Source of the DNA: Epiperipatus broadwayi | Lineage: Eukaryota > Onychophora > Udeonychophora > Euonychophora > Peripatidae | Direction: 5' to 3' | Assembly (NCBI GenBank): GCA_028023455.1 | Contig: JAQFVV010000031.1 | Location: 4,652,001-4,716,000 of the forward strand | Length of the DNA: 64,000 nucleotides | In this document: positions 46,747-58,739 of the stretch, in pieces | Position numbering within the stretch: position 1 is the first letter of the stretch | Layout: every line of letters starts with the position of its first letter | Made by a program: the position numbers and the translations under genes | The notes under the pieces: generated by a model | What the model was told of the DNA's origin: nothing | Database searches by the model: none | Seen by the model: the letters and a program-made list of their open reading frames with translations, nothing else

Positions 46747-48116
46747 GGCCTTGGATGATTATCGTGATCGATGATGATGATGACTTTTATTTTATTGCTA
46801 ACTATTTAATATATCCTAAAAAAAATTTTTTTTTTAACGAATAGGTGTACTTTTAAAACAATGTATAGCACTGATAAGAAAATTTTTAAAATGGTTTTAC
46901 ATGGAGCTTACTAAAACTAATATGGTTAAAAAAAATACTATTACTATATTTTCCTTGTTTGATTCTCTGCGATTATTATGTTTGACTTCAAATTTTATTA
47001 ATGGCTAATAGGCTATCTCCCTCTCGGTTCTGTTGGCCTAATTGCTGCTTTTACATTTATCACTAAAAACCCCGACTACTACCCTTTTGCTACTGCAAAA
47101 AATTCCTGTTTAAATCTGCTGCCACATACATATATTATACTGCCTGTACATAAAAAAAATATTTTAAATTCTATCTGTCAAAATATTTTGCTAATATATA
47201 TATTTTTAAACTCAAGCAATTTTTATTTATATATGTTAACATTCGCTAGATCCGGGTATAATTATTTTGTTCCCTCTTATTTAAGATTAGCATCCATATA
47301 TATTTTTATTTACATAATTATTGATCCGATTCACGTCTCATTATTTGGTCTAAGAAAAATTTACACACATTGGAAAAAAAACAAATTATACAAAAGAATT
47401 TAGCCTGGTGACAAAATTTATTTTAGAAGTAACTCCGTTTAATGAAATTACCCTTGGGTGCCATGTCACCAGTTAAAAAGATCCATAGACTGTTAGCTTC
47501 CCAAAATGAATTTTAATAACTATTCCATTTAACTACGGGCACTCGTTAAAACATTCGCATTTTTTTTATTGATCACAACATTTTATTTTTACATTTCTGA
47601 ATTCCATATGATAGCCTCTTATATCTAGGTCATTACCATACAAAATTATTATTATGCTATCTTGCGTGTTGAGCCAATAAAACTTTATTTTGATAGAAAA
47701 TACAATATTTGAAATATTCATAGATTGTCACAATATTCACTTGGGAGAATATTTAAGTAATTTACGCTATGCGTACATAGCATGATTTAAGTGAAACAAT
47801 GTATACAGATAAATACAGATGGCTCAGTATCGCACTATAGCAAGTTTAAACAAGTTTAGATTATACAGTATAAGTAATTGAATGCCCGAGTCAAACAAAA
47901 CATGAAATATATACGCAAATAGATAATATAGAGTTTGAAAATTTATATATATCAAAAATATAAAGGATTTGAGTGATTAAATACGAAACAACATGCTAAA
48001 ATTAAGCTACAGGGATGTGGGTGTTTAAATAATTAAGATCTACAGGGATGTGGGAGTTTAAATCTTCAAGGCTCCACGTTTGGGCAAGCCATGGACCCGG
48101 AAAAAAAAATTTACTA

Positions 48117-50742
48117 TGTAACAGTCAGAATCATCTATCTTGCTAACACACTGCAGAATTCAAACCCCAGACACGAAACTGAACATTCTAGGAGGGGTTG
48201 CCTTCTAGATATACTAAGTTCAAATCTAAAGCCCAAATTTCACAGCGCCATCTACATGACAACGCATCTGATGCCACTACTAGTATGACCTTTGACCGGT
48301 GCCTGGTGGTCAGGGAGAAACAAAAGACTCTATACTAAAAGAAGTTTGGGTGGCTAATTAATGTCTATGGATTTACAAAAGAAATGCAGAAAATATATAT
48401 ATAGACTGAGACAGTGATAGGAATCAAATAAAATAAGAGATCAAATTTAGTTTTAAATAATTTCACAAAATTTATTCATAAAATATATATATAATGCCAC
48501 TGTCTGCTTATATGAGACAGGGACGCATATTAAATAATTGTGGGCATTATATTTCAATAAATGACAAAAAGGTTTTAAAACAAAGTGATATATTCTATTC
48601 CTCGGGCTAATAGCATTACGATAATGTGTTATAAAATATTTATTGATTTCGAGAATAGCACGGACAAAAGCTTACTAAGCAACAAAGTGGGAATGTGATC
48701 AAAGCATTTATTTGAGAATAATAATAATAGAGTTGCATTGGGAGGTCAGTATTGCTGATAATGAATTTATTAAAGTTGGAGGGTGTGACACGTTTAAGTC
48801 ACGGATGCTTTGTAAAATAAATATAAAATAAAACAATATTGAAGATCCGGAATAATTACGGAGGGCATCTCGCCGCTAACCCGTAGGAAAGTATTTTATG
48901 AACAGCCGAAACTTAGCGACTGTGTGACGATTGCGTTTAATTCCCAGGTGTATCATTTGGAACACACTCTGCCTGGAAACTTGCAATATATGAAAAGAAC
49001 GGACTTTGCCGTGTAAAGAATCCTTGGAAAAATAAAACAAAGCGGTCTCAACAACCAATTCATTTACCAGCAATACGAGACTAGTGTATATAAAAACATA
49101 CTGAATGGGTTTTACTCGGATTAAGAGAAATGCCCAATCAAATTCCCCAAAATTCATTTAAAAGGGTCCGCACATTCTCGACATCAATGATGAACTTTAT
49201 AATTAAAGTAGAACACGGTAATTAAAATAGGAAAATGCATGCTTGCGGGTTTGAAAAGTAAGTATAGATTTATATACGCAATCATGCATTAGGGGACACA
49301 TTTAATCATTGACCTCGCACATACTCTCATATTAGATTAAAATCAATAACATGTAGATTTTAAACTATGTGATTATATTATATATTAAAGAATAGAATCG
49401 CCCTCGAACGAGTGATTTGCAAGATAATAAAATTGGAAAATTATAAATTTAAAATATGCCTTAATAGCGGTGTCTTACTTTCAATAAAGGGAATAGTTCA
49501 CTCGGTCAAAGACAATTCTGACACATTATCATAATAAAATAAAGGAAAGCTATATAAATAGAAAATATTAACCCAAGGATAGAGCAAAACTGTTGATTAT
49601 ATTATATTAACACATTAAAGAAATACATAATGAAGTTATGTGAAATATAAGGAAAACAATTTTAAATAGCTATAGCATGTTAGTTATCACAAAAGCTTTT
49701 GGGTTAATTTAGGGTTACCTCTGGAGAAGCATTTAGGTAGATTGATGGTCAGCAGGTTTTTATATAATTTAACAGCAAAATCTGGAAATGTTCATATTTT
49801 TGGCAGCAGCAGTTCCGGGGTTTGGGTGATAACTTCCGATGGTCTACAGCAGCAGATGACCATTCCGGAAAGAAATAGCCTTCTCGCGCTCTACTCTGTC
49901 ATGTCAAGATTTACAAATTACTAGAATAGAACTCAGAATGATTTCTCTTAGAAACATTAGAAGAAAAACACTGGAGAACAAAAGAAAACCCTTCTTTTTA
50001 TAGTAGACTTTAACAATAGAACTGCCCTGGAACATTACAAAAATATATCGGACTTATCAGCTGTAATCATCCAAATGTCTAAAGGAATTCAACATTAATT
50101 AATTTCTTTTGTTACTTTCCCTGTTGACATTCGAATTACAAACTAGATTTAATTAAAAATTACTTTTATTAATTAAAGAAAACCTTAAGTGGACATCTGC
50201 TGTTTTTAGATAAACTTATATAATATTAACTAATTAAACTATTGTCCCTCATTTATTTTAACAGAAATATTTGGAATAACTTTTATTAAATTAAAGAAAA
50301 TGATTTTACTTTTTAAATTGCAATATTTGAATCTATTTACTAAACGAACATTTACTAAATGAATTTTATTTTAAATCAAAATATATTACGACAGTAATAT
50401 ATTTGTAAATAGATTCAAACAAAATAACTTTAACAATTTATAATTTTGATATGTTTAAAATGCATATCATAGTGTGTGCACAATTATGACTTATATAACC
50501 TACTTTTTAATAAATCAAAATTATGTGAACCTATACATAATCTATAATCTTTTATTTATTTGGGAATGACTTATATATATAATACGAGCATTGTACTTGT
50601 GGTTTAAAATTAGGTGGGATTTTCGGTATATAAGCGCATTGCAGACACACTACAATAGATTGGGGTTCAAACTAAGGTATGAGGTAGGAAATAGGTGAGA
50701 AAAGTTGAAATGAAGATCTGCAAAGCAGTCCTTACTGTTTCA
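48117..50742 (-). repeat. Long LTR, 5' copy (2626 bp)
   Basis: This partner of 42944-45608 has the same TGTAACAG and CTGTTTCA ends on the + strand. The copies differ by scattered substitutions (roughly a few per cent by eye), the indels noted for the other copy, and an extra gcgactgtgtgacgattgcg-type segment near 48916. Both copies keep a 59-codon frame starting ATG at 44612 and 49745 that differs at one residue (Gly/Ser), but this is expected from duplication and does not show coding. The divergence implies the insertion is not recent, or that the LTRs come from two elements. Confidence 0.85.
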
Positions 50743-50744
50743 AT

Positions 50745-51650
50745 AACCATACCAATAATTTAATATTTCATCTACTTTTTTTAAAATATCAATAATAATT
50801 CAATCATTTCCTGAAGTTTTCTCTTCATCAATTTATTGCACGTTTCACCTCTTTATTTAAAATGTTAAATAACACAGAAAATGAGTAATTATAGTAATTA
50901 CTTTGTTTACTTGTTCTTTATTACTATATGTTTATACAGATTTTATGATACCATACCTTTTTTTTAATAAAAGTTCTATCCTTTTTTCTGTATCCTGAAA
51001 CAACTTTTCTTCAGCATCAAAATGTTCTATACTTTTTGAAACTTTTATTCTCTTCTACAGCTGTCCTTGCCAATTCACAATTATATTTTTTAATATTATT
51101 ATTAACTCGTTTTTGTACCATTTTATAAAAATTTAGATATTCAATTTTTTTCAATGAATTTTAAAATATACATATATATTGTAATCTTTTGATTGGTTAT
51201 CCATGTTAGGAATAGAATAAAAAATGTTTATTATAGTTCCAAAATTTTAAATTTATAATTTAGATAATAGTAATGCTATAAATTTTGGTATAACATGAAT
51301 AAATGACTTAAAAAGTCTTATACTTGTCTTGCATTGGTGGTCGAGAGGGTCAGCGCGACTGCCTTGCACTTGCAGGCAGTTGCCCGGGTTGCGGGTTTGC
51401 GTCCCGGCCGATGATATGACACTTAAAAAAAAAAAAAGTCTTATACTTTATTATTGTTATACCTGATTGTTTATTATTGAGCTAGTAAGTAGATGGTAAA
51501 AAAAAAAGCTAGGGTAGAGGTGTTGAAGAACCAGAAGGAAAGATTACAATTTATATGTAAACCCATTTAGCCCTAAGCATTATTACACTTATTATTTAAA
51601 TAATTCTTTGGGTGCAATTTGAAAATTATAATTGCAATTTATTAGTCTGC
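50745..51650 (-). repeat. Right arm of the inverted duplication flanking the LTR element
   Basis: This is the reverse complement of 41640-42525. It starts immediately after the LTR end with ataaccataccaataattta, so the same LINE fragment borders both sides of the LTR element but in opposite orientation. It includes RTE-like LINE sequence (50745-51170), the tggttatccatgttagg junction, an intact SINE and the ctaaatgggttta module. Confidence 0.8.
51326..51432 (+). repeat. tRNA-Gly-derived SINE with perfect 16-bp target duplication
   Basis: The body starts gtcttgcattggtggtcgag, like a tRNA-Gly 5' half (A-box tggtcgagagg). It continues through gcacttgcaggcagttgccc to a B-box-like gggtttgcgtcccggccgat, then a short tail atgatatgacactt and an A-run. 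AAAAAGTCTTATACTT occurs on both sides (51310-51325 and 51433-51448), a clean target-site duplication proving retroposition. It is transcribed, if at all, by RNA polymerase III. One B-box base is changed relative to the truncated copy at 41.9 kb (gggttcgcgtccc). Confidence 0.82.
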
Positions 51651-54600
51651 ATTCAGAACAGATTAGATTTTCCTGTTTAAAGTTTATTTATACTTCTTCC
51701 AAATAATAATTTCAATCTCTGTAGTAAATATTTTTTATTGCAAATTTCATAAGTTATTTTTATCATTATGATCAAATTAATAATTTTACAATTCTAGCAT
51801 CAATATCTTCATGATAATTTTCAAATGTTATTTGATATAATTAAAAGATTCATCTATATAAAAATCTTCTACATCTACATCACAATGAGAACTTGTTGGG
51901 GGTAAAAACATGAATTATTTGTATTTAGCATCTTTCATTAAGTTGAATAATTAATCTTGCCACTCTATCTAAAATACTCGTAATCTCTACGTCATTCTTT
52001 CACTTTTTATTTATAATGAATCTCATCTTACTTGTGCTTCCAATGTTTATAGTTTTACATTTTAAGTGCATGTTTGCTTTTCAAATCAATTGTCTTTTCA
52101 CTTTTTCTTCTAACTTCCTTTAATATTAAACACTTCTTGCAAAAAGTGTAATCTTTGTTTTCATGAAAGTCATCTGCAGCTGTCTGAAGCTAAATAAAAG
52201 ATTAGCATTGAATGATGGCCTGAGTCAGCAATCAATAGATTCTTAATATTCTTCACTTTTGGGCAATCAATAACTACTTTGAGTGACAACTTTTTAGATA
52301 CCTGAGAGTAAAGACCATAATTTGAGCTTTATTTCTCATGATTGTAAATATCTAAAAAAAAAAAAGATAATTCAAACTTCTATCCAGCCTGCCTCCATGA
52401 AAACTTGATTTTTTTTTTAGTTAAACATTATACAGCACTGAGATTGTATTGTTTGTTTTAAGTTCAGAAGTAAACCAATAAACTCACCATGCTAGATTAG
52501 GCATATTAATGAACTGTCTATCATATATTTGTTTACCAAATGAATAATCACATAGTAATAACAATTGCAATGATAAGAATGTAAATAATAAATTTGCTCT
52601 GCTCAGTTGCTTTGATACCTCAAAAAGGGAACCAATGTCAAAAAGGGAACTAAATGGGTATCCTTTCATTTAATAACAAATTCCTTTATGCAGCCATTAA
52701 CGTTTATATTTTAATATGTGTTCCACAAATAATAGTCATCTTGTCATTCATTCCATTACATTTGGCATGTCATTGCACAGCCAAGTTATTTTTTATTAGA
52801 TATACTGTACAAAACACTGTTCTATTATATTTGGCATTTCACGTTTAACTTATCCAATCTCTATATTTTCATTATATTTGACTGCCCTATATAAGATATA
52901 CTGGTTATTTGCCATTACAATAGAAACTTCTTCCCACTCTATTTCATTATAAAGTTTAAATAACACTCTTATGGAATTGTAGTTAGTATTTACAATTAGT
53001 ATCTTTTTTAGGCTGAATTTGAAATTATTATTTTTTAGTTAGCTGAGAATTTTCAGATGTTTTAGGTAATTAGCTCATAGTTAATAGAGCTAGCTATTCA
53101 ATCATTGATCAGTAAATATTATTTAACTATTTTTATCTAAGTAGTAAAATTAAGAGAATAAATTCATTCTAAGTGTCACTAAATAATAATCAGACATCCT
53201 GATAAAATGGTGATATTAACCAATGGAGGAGAAATATTCAGAGATTTTAGGTTTTTAGTTAGAAAGTTGGACTAGAATTTTGAGGTGCAACATGGATTCT
53301 AATATGTTCCTGCTGCATTTAGGAAATTAAAGTATAGATTATTTCGTCAAAATAATATAACTTTATCAATTACAATAATTATATATATGAATGTTATTCC
53401 ATCATTTTTTGTATGGAAGTGAAATATGAATTTTATTCCATTTCCATAATTTAAAGAAATTAGTAATTTTCGTTTCCGAATGTCATAAAATTTTGAAAAT
53501 TATGAAATAAAACTCAATTCTTCTTCAAATTTCTGGTTGCTATGATACTGACTCTTCACTGATTGGGTTTGTAAAATGCAGATTTTCTTAAAAGTATTTT
53601 ATGATGATTTTTGAGTTTGTTTCTTAAAAAACAATAAAATTCCATTATAAAGATTATCGCTGTACTTGGGGGGGAGTAGTTGAGGATACAACTGAAAACA
53701 TGAATTAAAAAAAAAGTATTAAAAAAATTTTTTAAAAAAAAAAAAAGAAAATTTTGCTGCTGAAAAAGTTAAAGACAGTATCACAAAATGTCAGATAAAT
53801 AGAATTTAGGATAGCATATGGAATATGTAGACAAATTTCTATTTCTAAAATTGGTTGGTAGACATTTCAAACTCACTTTTAATTTTTTTTTTCCTTTTCT
53901 TTTTTTGTCTGAGTAAGAATAATTATATTTATGTGAGTCTCCTAAAGAATAAATGTGAATTATATATTATATAAATGGCATATTCAGATTTATCCATGTA
54001 TGATTCATGTACCAATGTTTTGGCTGGGTAACACCAACTATCAACTGAATTATGAATATTGTACAAGTGTTATAAGCATTAATATACAACAAGATTGAAG
54101 ATTCCACCAATAGAAAACAAGTACAGAAAATTTTTAAAAATTTAAAGGTGGGTGGGGGTGGACTGATAGGAAAAAGTCATCAGCTAATTTATATTAATGT
54201 TTTAAAAAATTCTTTCAAACAAAAGGTAGTATACATGTACCATTCATTTTTTTTATAGTCTAGCCAGTTAAGGATCACAATGACTTCTCTAAATATTATA
54301 TATCTGCATAAGTTCCTGGTGATTGAGAAATCCCATTGAATGAGAATGCTTCTGATGATGAGGGCTGCTTAACTACATCTACATCTCTCCAATGTTCATA
54401 TCTGCATAAGAAGCTCCACAAACTCTACATGAAATTTTATAAAATCCATGGGTCTCACAACAGATTGAGACTTGAACACAATGTCACCTATTCATTTCAA
54501 ATTTGAATCAGTTATTAATTGTGTAGAATATGACAATTGCCCTTATCATATTCTGACAAAGGAAAGGGATTTAGAAGAATGCAATATTTTATAATTTTTT

Positions 54601-55380
54601 TGAATTCTAAATTTAAACTTGGTGCATATCCTAAAGTTCTAAATATACTGTTAGTTGTAATTTAAGAGTTAGTTCAGCTTAAATAGGTTTCCTTATCTTA
54701 TTCTTTAAAATAGTCTAAAGAGTAATAAATAGTATTTTAAATATCATTTTATAAGCAGGTTGTATCATTTGCTGAGTATATAGTCAATGGGATACTAGGT
54801 ATTTTCCCATCCATAAGTTCTTTTAATATATTAGTTTTATTTCATGCCATGTCTGCAAATTAAAAAGTTGTAAATATTGTAAATAAAGTTTGTTGTATTT
54901 AAAAATTTATTTAGTTGCCTGTAATCTTATTGCTAATTACCACATATATACACTATTATTGTTATCGTCCTATCAGAAGATTATAAATTGAAATCATCAT
55001 CGACCTATATAGTACTATTAACTATATTATGCTCTATCACAATAGTTTTGTTAAGTCTTATAATTTATTAGTACATCTAATGCATCATCACACAATAATC
55101 AAAATGTTAGTAACTTAGAGTACAGATTATTTAAGTAATAGATTAAAAGATAAATATAATATTGATTTAATGGGTTTAGTTGAACCTGCAAAGCTATCAT
55201 TCACTGATCTTGATCACATGGTTTATAATTATTTGAGAAAAATAATTTGGTAAGTCATTGTATTTATGTATTAAAAAGGTATTCATATTTCTTCAATATT
55301 AAAGTTATAAGAGTTATTTAATTCATAAAGTTTATGTGTAACTGCTAAATATAGTTCTTAATTTGAGTTTATATTGAAAG
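51651..55380. other. AT-rich stretch, no gene seen
   Basis: Mostly unique-looking AT-rich DNA with A/T homopolymers and a G7 run near 53669-53675. Short frames such as those at 52484-52848 lack motifs and splice context. I support no gene here. Confidence 0.45.
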
Positions 55381-55398
55381 CTGTTATGTGCATTATGT

Positions 55399-55480
55399 TT
55401 GTGTAGTGGTAAAATTCTTCTCACTGACCCAAATATATTGTGTATAATGATTTTGAGTGTTTGAACCCCCTGAGAAGAAT
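55399..55480 (+). repeat. Degenerate tRNA-like/SINE remnant (tentative)
   Basis: The sequence tttgtgtagtggtaaaattc resembles a tRNA D-arm/A-box (compare ttcagtggtagaattctcgc of tRNA-Gly). Some 50 bases on, gtgtttgaaccccctga resembles a B-box. The anticodon arm does not pair convincingly. It is probably an old SINE if real. Confidence 0.28.
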
Positions 55481-55851
55481 TAGTTGTTAAGTTTCAAGGT
55501 AGAATTTAAATTTGTAATAAATTTTATATCTGGTTAATTGTTATAGTTGGATGTGAAATATATTACTTTCACTGTTTATGAAAGTCAACTAAGCTTTAAG
55601 ATGTAAATTACTTCTTTGGCATAAAATGGATAGTTTGTTTTAACTTCATGATAATATTCTGGTTGTGTCAAGCTTGGAATCCCTATTTTTATTTAGCTTA
55701 TCTTTTTACCAACTAATACCATATTAGTTTATAGTTTAAGATTTCAGTCTCCATCATTAACATTGTTCTTCAATTTCATCTTGATCGTTCTTTTAGTTAT
55801 TCATTCTCATTTGACATTAATTCATTATCATAATTCATTAATCATACATTA

Positions 55852-56336
55852 ACTTTTATTCTTTTATCATCTTAACTATTCATTAACTCTTATTCTATCA
55901 TCATCTTAATCAAGTTACGAAATTAAGAACGTTAAATACCTACTGCCTGAGTGAAAGTCAAATTATAAGAATAATAAAAAGAAACTTACCACTCAGGATT
56001 GAGCAATCGCTATTGTGTACCAATGTTAGGACCATAGAGCAGGTGGCAGAACTGTTAACTAATATAGATATGAACAATGCTATTTGATGTTCAGCAAACC
56101 AATGAATAACTAATAATTATATCTTTGGAATGATTATGAAATTAAACTTATAAATGAAATGATAAGTAAATTATGATGTAGATGACTAAATGAATGATGG
56201 AAAAAAATAATAATTAAATGGTGGAATGAAATGAATCTAAGAATGAAAAGAGCGAAGATGTATGAGAATAATGAATGATTAAGATGATGATAGAATAAGA
56301 GTTAATGAATAGTTAAGATGATAAAAGAATAAAAGT
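55852..56336. mobile_element. Foldback element with perfect 61-bp inverted arms
   Basis: Arm 55852-55912 (acttttattcttttatcatc ... atcatcatcttaatca) is the exact reverse complement of 56276-56336, 61 of 61 bases. The 363-base centre is more complex and GC-richer at 55925-56110. No terminal TG/CA or clear target duplication was found. Perfect arms around a non-coding core suggest a MITE or foldback of recent origin, or arms kept identical by gene conversion. Confidence 0.8.
55988..56100 (-). other. Possible minus-strand exon within the foldback core
   Basis: On the minus strand a frame reads FAEHQIALFISILVNSSATC and then SMVLTLVHNSDCSILSG, ending at a strong GAGTG|GTAAGT donor near 55988. No homolog is recognised and it lies inside a foldback core, so it may be chance or part of the mobile element. 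Confidence 0.2.
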
Positions 56337-56340
56337 ATAT

Positions 56341-57680
56341 GCTATTTTTATAATGCAATTTTTTGGTTAATAGTATATATTATTTTTATATTGCAATATA
56401 AAAACACCATTAACTATAACCAAAAATTTTCTATCCAAGCCTAAAAACCCAATCTCCTTTAAAGCCTGTGGAGTTTAGAAAATAGAGTTGATGTAACTTC
56501 TTATTTGGATATGAGAAATTATCACATCAATGCTAAGTTGAGATGAACATGCTAAAACATCATTGGCACTCTCACATGCTATGGATTCAGGTCATAAATG
56601 CAAGATCAAAGAATCCATTGACATTCTTAAGAGGTTAGATTATAAAAACATAACATGTGATACATGTAAACTACCTTCTATTTGAAATAATTTTTTAAAA
56701 CCCACTAATCTGAATAGCTACTATTTTTTTCTCTTATTCCACCCACATCTTTATATTTTAAATTTTTCTGTAAGTTTTTTTATTGGTCAAATTTTCAATC
56801 TTATTATACATCATTGTTTTTACAGCACTTCTACAATAATTTTTTATAATATTCATTACCTCCAGTTGGTGGTCAATGTAACCCAGATGAAATGACAATA
56901 TCTGTGGCTTATGAAAATTTTCATTTTGACATATATATGTATGTACACACATTAGTCAATTTATTATGGAAGTTTGTTTTTATATGTGTAACTGACATTA
57001 GACTCCACAAAGGATTAGGGAAATATATATAATAGTGGAATATAAAGTTAAAACTAATTAGATTGGAATTTTCATAAAGATCATTGCTAAAACAACAAAA
57101 TATGTCTCCATGGGCTAAAAGTTTCTGATTTACTAATATTGAATTAATAATAATTATTTGTATAGAAATTTATACTTTCATTTAATTTAAAATTTCCACT
57201 ATATTAACACTAACCTATTTTCATATTATTAAATGCACACATTTATATAAAAAGATAGTCTAAAATCAATTTACCAAAATAATTCAGAACAATAGCAGAA
57301 GTAAATGTTAATGTTCATGCGTGCAAGCAAATTAACTGAAAAATTCAAATAAAAATATACTTTTTTTTTCTAAAATTTCTGACTTAAGAATACAATCCTC
57401 ATATGAAAATGAAATATGCAAGATAAAACTATATTGTTTTGAACTTCCTGTACAATAAAGCAAATATTATTGCATTTATATAACAAGTGGGAAGATAGAA
57501 ATGCCCTTAAATTAAGCTAATCAAATATCCTGGAATAATAGATGTGTATATTTAACATATATAATATAACAACATTATATTGTGCAATAAGTATTTTCAC
57601 TATATATATATATTGTACCACCCACCTTCTTTTTTAAATTTAAAGAAGAAAAATAAATATTTTTTTCTTATTTTCTCTTT
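56341..57680. other. AT-rich stretch, no gene seen
   Basis: No supported exon or repeat family apart from a short (TA)n at 57602-57613. A 64-codon frame at 56758-56952 lacks any signature. Confidence 0.45.
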
Positions 57681-57689
57681 TTAACTCTC

Positions 57690-57950
57690 TCTGTTTTTGA
57701 AGGCTTCAGGTCTATCAGGTGGAGATACTAATATCATCGGTAGCAGGCTACCAATAATATCAACCCTCTGCTACTAAATTATAACACTGGCCATCCAAGC
57801 ACTTTATTTTAAGGAAAAACCCTTTAGGCGCCGGTCAATTACAATGTAATTAATGTGCTTGCTCGACCAGCAATGAATTTAGTACCTGCCCTCCCAGCCA
57901 GCTCATTGGATTCTATCTACTCCAAACTCTCCGCCCACATTATAAATCTT
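57690..57950. other. GC-richer island, unclassified
   Basis: About 260 bases stand out from the AT-rich background (aaccctttaggcgccggtca, ctgccctcccagccagctca). There is no long frame, and the texture resembles a transposon fragment or an LTR. A GGCGCC is present but no primer-site context is evident. I cannot classify it. Confidence 0.3.
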
Positions 57951-58359
57951 TATTTTTCAATCTCAATATCATAGTTATTTATTTATTAAAACATTGGTGT
58001 TATTCAAAATATATTGCCTAGAATTTCCCTTTCTTTTAACATTGGCTGGAATCACTAACAATAATCAAAATATTTCTATACGCTGCTCTCTTTCTTTAAC
58101 TTCTCATTCTTGTCCCATAATAGAAATGTGTACATACATTTTTGCAATACATTAGATATTTAATACATTTTATCATATACATTTAAATAATACAAATAGA
58201 AGTAAAAGCATATTTAACTAAAGTACACACCCACCCAAATGAGATTTGATTTTAACTGTCTGATTATGAAAGCTAATGTACATAATAATAATAATCTAGA
58301 AATTAATAGTTTTTATAAAGTTCAAAAGTTTTATCTCACTGGTTTTCAAAGGCTATAAT

Positions 58360-58602
58360 TAAAAGTTTGAAGATAAAGGAAACTAAACTGATTTTACCTA
58401 GGATTTGAACACCATAATATGTGCAATAGGGAAACATAGCTTCTGCTAATTCTGTTGCTCCAATCAGTTGACAATGATTCCTCGTAGGCTTTTTATTTTT
58501 TTTGGTGATGACATATGAACTATTCTGGACATGGACACTCTGTTGATTCTCAGGTTCAAATGAGTATTTTTCTTTTTGGAAATAACTGCAGGTGTTATTG
58601 CA
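58360..58602 (-). CDS. Candidate exon of an unrecognised gene, minus strand
   Basis: An open frame on the minus strand reads YFQKEKYSFEPENQQSVHVQ, then NSSYVITKKNKKPTRNHCQL and IGATELAEAMFPYCTYYGVQ-ILG. It ends at a good donor, ATCCTAG|GTAAAAT, near 58400. A possible acceptor, aacacctgcag, lies just before YFQKEK at about 58590. Composition is balanced, unlike the Ile/Asn-biased random frames of this DNA, and both splice signals are plausible. I do not recognise the family. It could be an exon of a gene extending on either side, or a decayed transposon frame. Frame bounds are approximate. Confidence 0.35.
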
Positions 58603-58739
58603 GCAAAGGTTCAGGCTGGCCGCACGATTTGATGGGTTCAGCAACGCATTTTAGATCAACTTTGATTTATTTTTCAATATAATATAATACTATTATGTAT
58701 ATAATAATAATATAGTACTAATAATTAATTAAACAATGC

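Larger units (their letters stand above)
45609..48116 (-). mobile_element. Internal region of a non-autonomous long-LTR element
   Basis: This ~2.5 kb between the two LTRs is shorter than either LTR. It contains one gag-like frame (45922-46746, minus) and no protease, reverse transcriptase, RNase H or integrase. A sequence ACTGGTGACATGGCACCC on the minus strand near 47472-47455 resembles the leader/primer-binding region of LTR retrotransposons but lies ~650 bases inside the LTR border. Directly at the border the sequence is TAGTAAATTT, with TGGCTTGCCC about 30 bases in. The element probably relies on enzymes from an autonomous relative. Confidence 0.7.

Noticed and set aside
46403-46774. Plus-strand 123-codon Ser/Phe-rich frame
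   Set aside because: Antisense shadow of the gag-like repeat frame.
47188-47403. 71-codon Ile/Tyr-rich frame in the LTR interior
   Set aside because: Opposite to the element's coding strand, low complexity, no homology signal.
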